Shown here: one piece after another, positions 23,286 through 24,515 of the stretch
Layout: each line of letters opens with the position of its first letter
Numbering within the stretch: position 1 is the first letter of the stretch
Assembly (NCBI GenBank): GCA_047605765.1
Contig: JASGFB010000075.1
Coordinates: forward strand, 1 to 24,515
DNA: 24,515 bases
Source of the DNA: JBGVSA01 sp047605765
GTDB lineage: Bacteria > Pseudomonadota > Gammaproteobacteria > Burkholderiales > Rhodocyclaceae
Direction: 5' to 3'
Translations under genes and position numbers: made by a program
The notes under the pieces: generated by a model
Told to the model about the DNA's origin: nothing
The model's database searches: none
What the model saw: the letters and a program-made list of their open reading frames with translations, nothing else

Positions 23286-24515
23286 ATGTTAGAGGTCTTG
23301 AATGGGCGTCGCATCGCCCTGGCGGTGCTGACCACCCTCGGGTGCATGGCCGCCACCAGCGTCCTGGCGCATCCTTTCGAAAACGCCGTCGTGAAGGATC
23401 CGACGGCGTCGTACGTTGACGTCAAGGCACGCCGCGCCTTTTTGCAGAGCGGCGCGGTGGACGACCGCATCAAGGCGGCCATGCCAAAGGAATACGACTG
23501 CGCGAGCGCCGAAACGCCTGATCCGCAGGAGGGCGAAATGGTCATCCCGCGCCGCTACCTGACCGGCAACCACGGCGCGGTCAATCCGGCCTACGAGCCG
23601 GTGGTCAAGCTGTATCGCGATTTCGAGAGTATCTCGGCGCGCCTGGGCAATCTGTATGTCGCCACCGGCAAGCCGGCCTATGCGGTATGCCTGGTCAACC
23701 TGCTGGACAAGTGGGCCCAGGGCGAAGCGCTGCTCAACTACGATCCCAAGTCGCAGGCCTGGTACCAGGTGGAATGGTCGGCGGCCACTGCCGCCTTTGC
23801 GCTGTCGACGATGATGGACGAGCCGGGCGTGGATGCGGCCAAGCGCGAGCGCGTGGTCAAGTGGCTCAATCGCGTGGCGCGCCACCAGACGAGCTTCCCG
23901 GGCGGTGACGTCAGCTGCTGCAACAATCACTCGTACTGGCGTGGCCAGGAGGCCACCATCATCGGCGTTATCAGTAAGGACGACGAACTGTTCCGCTGGG
24001 GGTTGGGGCGCTACGTGCAGGCCATGGGGCTGATCAACGAGGACGGCAGCCTCAAGCACGAAATGACGCGCCATGAGCAGTCGCTGCATTATCAGAACTA
24101 CGCCATGCTGCCGCTGACCATGATCGCGGAAACGGCTGCGCGCCAGGGCATCGATCTGTATGCCTACAAGGAAGACGGCCGCGATATCCACACCGTGCGC
24201 AAGTTCCTGTTCGCCGCCATCAAGGATCCGGACATCATCAAGAAGTACGCCTCGGAGCCGCAGGACGTGCGTGCCTTCAAGGCGGGCCGTGGCGATCTCA
24301 ACTGGATGGAGTACCAACGTGCGCGCTTCGGCTTTGCCGATGAACTGGGTCTGCTGACCAACCCGATCTTCGATGCGCGCACCGGTGGCTCGGCCACCTT
24401 GCTGGCATACCGGCCGCAAGGCGCCGCCGCCCCGGCCGCCACCCCTGCCGCGCCGGCCGCCGCTGATCGCGATCGCGAAGCCGACCATGAACAGCACCGG
24501 CAGCGGCATCTTGCC
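23286..24515 (+). CDS. aly: Secreted alginate lyase, PL5 domain (A1-I/A1-III-like), 3' end outside window
   Basis: 410 residues are visible. A signal peptide (MLEVLNGRRI ... TSVLA|HPF, cleavage after A28) gives a mature start HPFENAVVKDP like strain A1 lyase A1-III. The PL5 toroid spans about 30-378. Catalytic residues are N214 and H215 (CCNNHSYWRG), R262 (MTRHEQ) and Y269 (SLHYQNYAM). Each is exactly 23 above the A1-III residues N191, H192, R239 and Y246 as I recall them. It is an endolyase cutting alginate by beta-elimination outside the cytoplasm. An Ala/Pro-rich linker (about 380-393) follows. In strain A1 the same precursor continues into a PL7 domain (A1-II), so a second lyase domain may lie beyond the window. 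GGAG precedes ATG 23286. The last ~17 residues in frame are H/R/Q-rich and unlike a PL7 start. Confidence 0.92.
   Translation, partial: MLEVLNGRRIALAVLTTLGCMAATSVLAHPFENAVVKDPTASYVDVKARRAFLQSGAVDDRIKAAMPKEYDCASAETPDPQEGEMVIPRRYLTGNHGAVNPAYEPVVKLYRDFESISARLGNLYVATGKPAYAVCLVNLLDKWAQGEALLNYDPKSQAWYQVEWSAATAAFALSTMMDEPGVDAAKRERVVKWLNRVARHQTSFPGGDVSCCNNHSYWRGQEATIIGVISKDDELFRWGLGRYVQAMGLINEDGSLKHEMTRHEQSLHYQNYAMLPLTMIAETAARQGIDLYAYKEDGRDIHTVRKFLFAAIKDPDIIKKYASEPQDVRAFKAGRGDLNWMEYQRARFGFADELGLLTNPIFDARTGGSATLLAYRPQGAAAPAATPAAPAAADRDREADHEQHRQRHLA

Noticed and set aside
23289..24509. 406-residue minus-strand frame opposite the PL5 lyase, beginning with a hydrophobic stretch
   Set aside because: The PL5 enzyme on the plus strand is certain. 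The hydrophobic start is noted only as part of the uncertainty at the window edge.
1..24515. CRISPR array, tRNA, rRNA or a complete insertion sequence
   Set aside because: I found no regularly spaced repeats, no RNA gene signature and no intact transposase. Only the two IS3 scraps near 7129-7345 are present.

Overview
The window comes from a GC-rich Gram-negative bacterium, most likely a betaproteobacterium of the order Burkholderiales (inference). The clues are a two-partner-secretion contact-dependent inhibition (CDI) locus, IS3-type insertion-sequence remnants, general codon use, and an alginate-uptake cluster whose closest characterised relatives, as I remember them, are those of 'Sphingomonas sp. 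strain A1'. No rRNA or other firm taxonomic marker is present.

Region 1 (about 1-7040) is the 3' part of a CDI locus. It holds a 5'-truncated CdiA/FhaB-type exoprotein with a C-terminal toxin, its overlapping immunity gene, and then two displaced ('orphan') toxin-tail/immunity cassettes. Each cassette starts at the same 21-nt seam and ends at nearly the same terminator hairpin. The second toxin tail is broken by a stop codon and a frameshift, but its immunity gene is intact. Base composition becomes visibly more AT-rich here. Two abutting, oppositely oriented IS3-family scraps (about 7129-7345) close the region.

Region 2 (about 7350-10840) is ordinary chromosome: an MFS transporter, a putative glycolipid-binding protein, a DUF1877 protein on the minus strand, and a small uncharacterised protein.

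Region 3 (about 11000-24515) is an alginate-utilisation locus. On the plus strand, KDPG aldolase and KDG kinase form a two-gene operon. Facing them on the minus strand is a long operon that reads, in transcription order, algS (ABC ATPase), algM1 and algM2 (permeases), algQ2-like and algQ1-like (two paralogous periplasmic binding proteins), and a cytoplasmic PL15 oligoalginate lyase. Divergent from algS is a LacI-family regulator (algO-like), followed by a secreted PL5 alginate lyase that runs off the window. The implied route is: PL5 lyase cuts alginate outside the cytoplasm; AlgQ1/Q2 capture the products and AlgM1-M2-S import them; PL15 lyase releases unsaturated monomers, which become 4-deoxy-L-erythro-5-hexoseulose uronate (DEH); DEH is reduced to KDG by a reductase not in this window; KDG kinase and KDPG aldolase yield pyruvate and glyceraldehyde-3-phosphate.

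The points most worth a second look are the repeat-bounded array of orphan toxin cassettes, the GC-rich hairpin in every intergenic gap of the alginate operon, and the palindrome-rich algO-algS control region.
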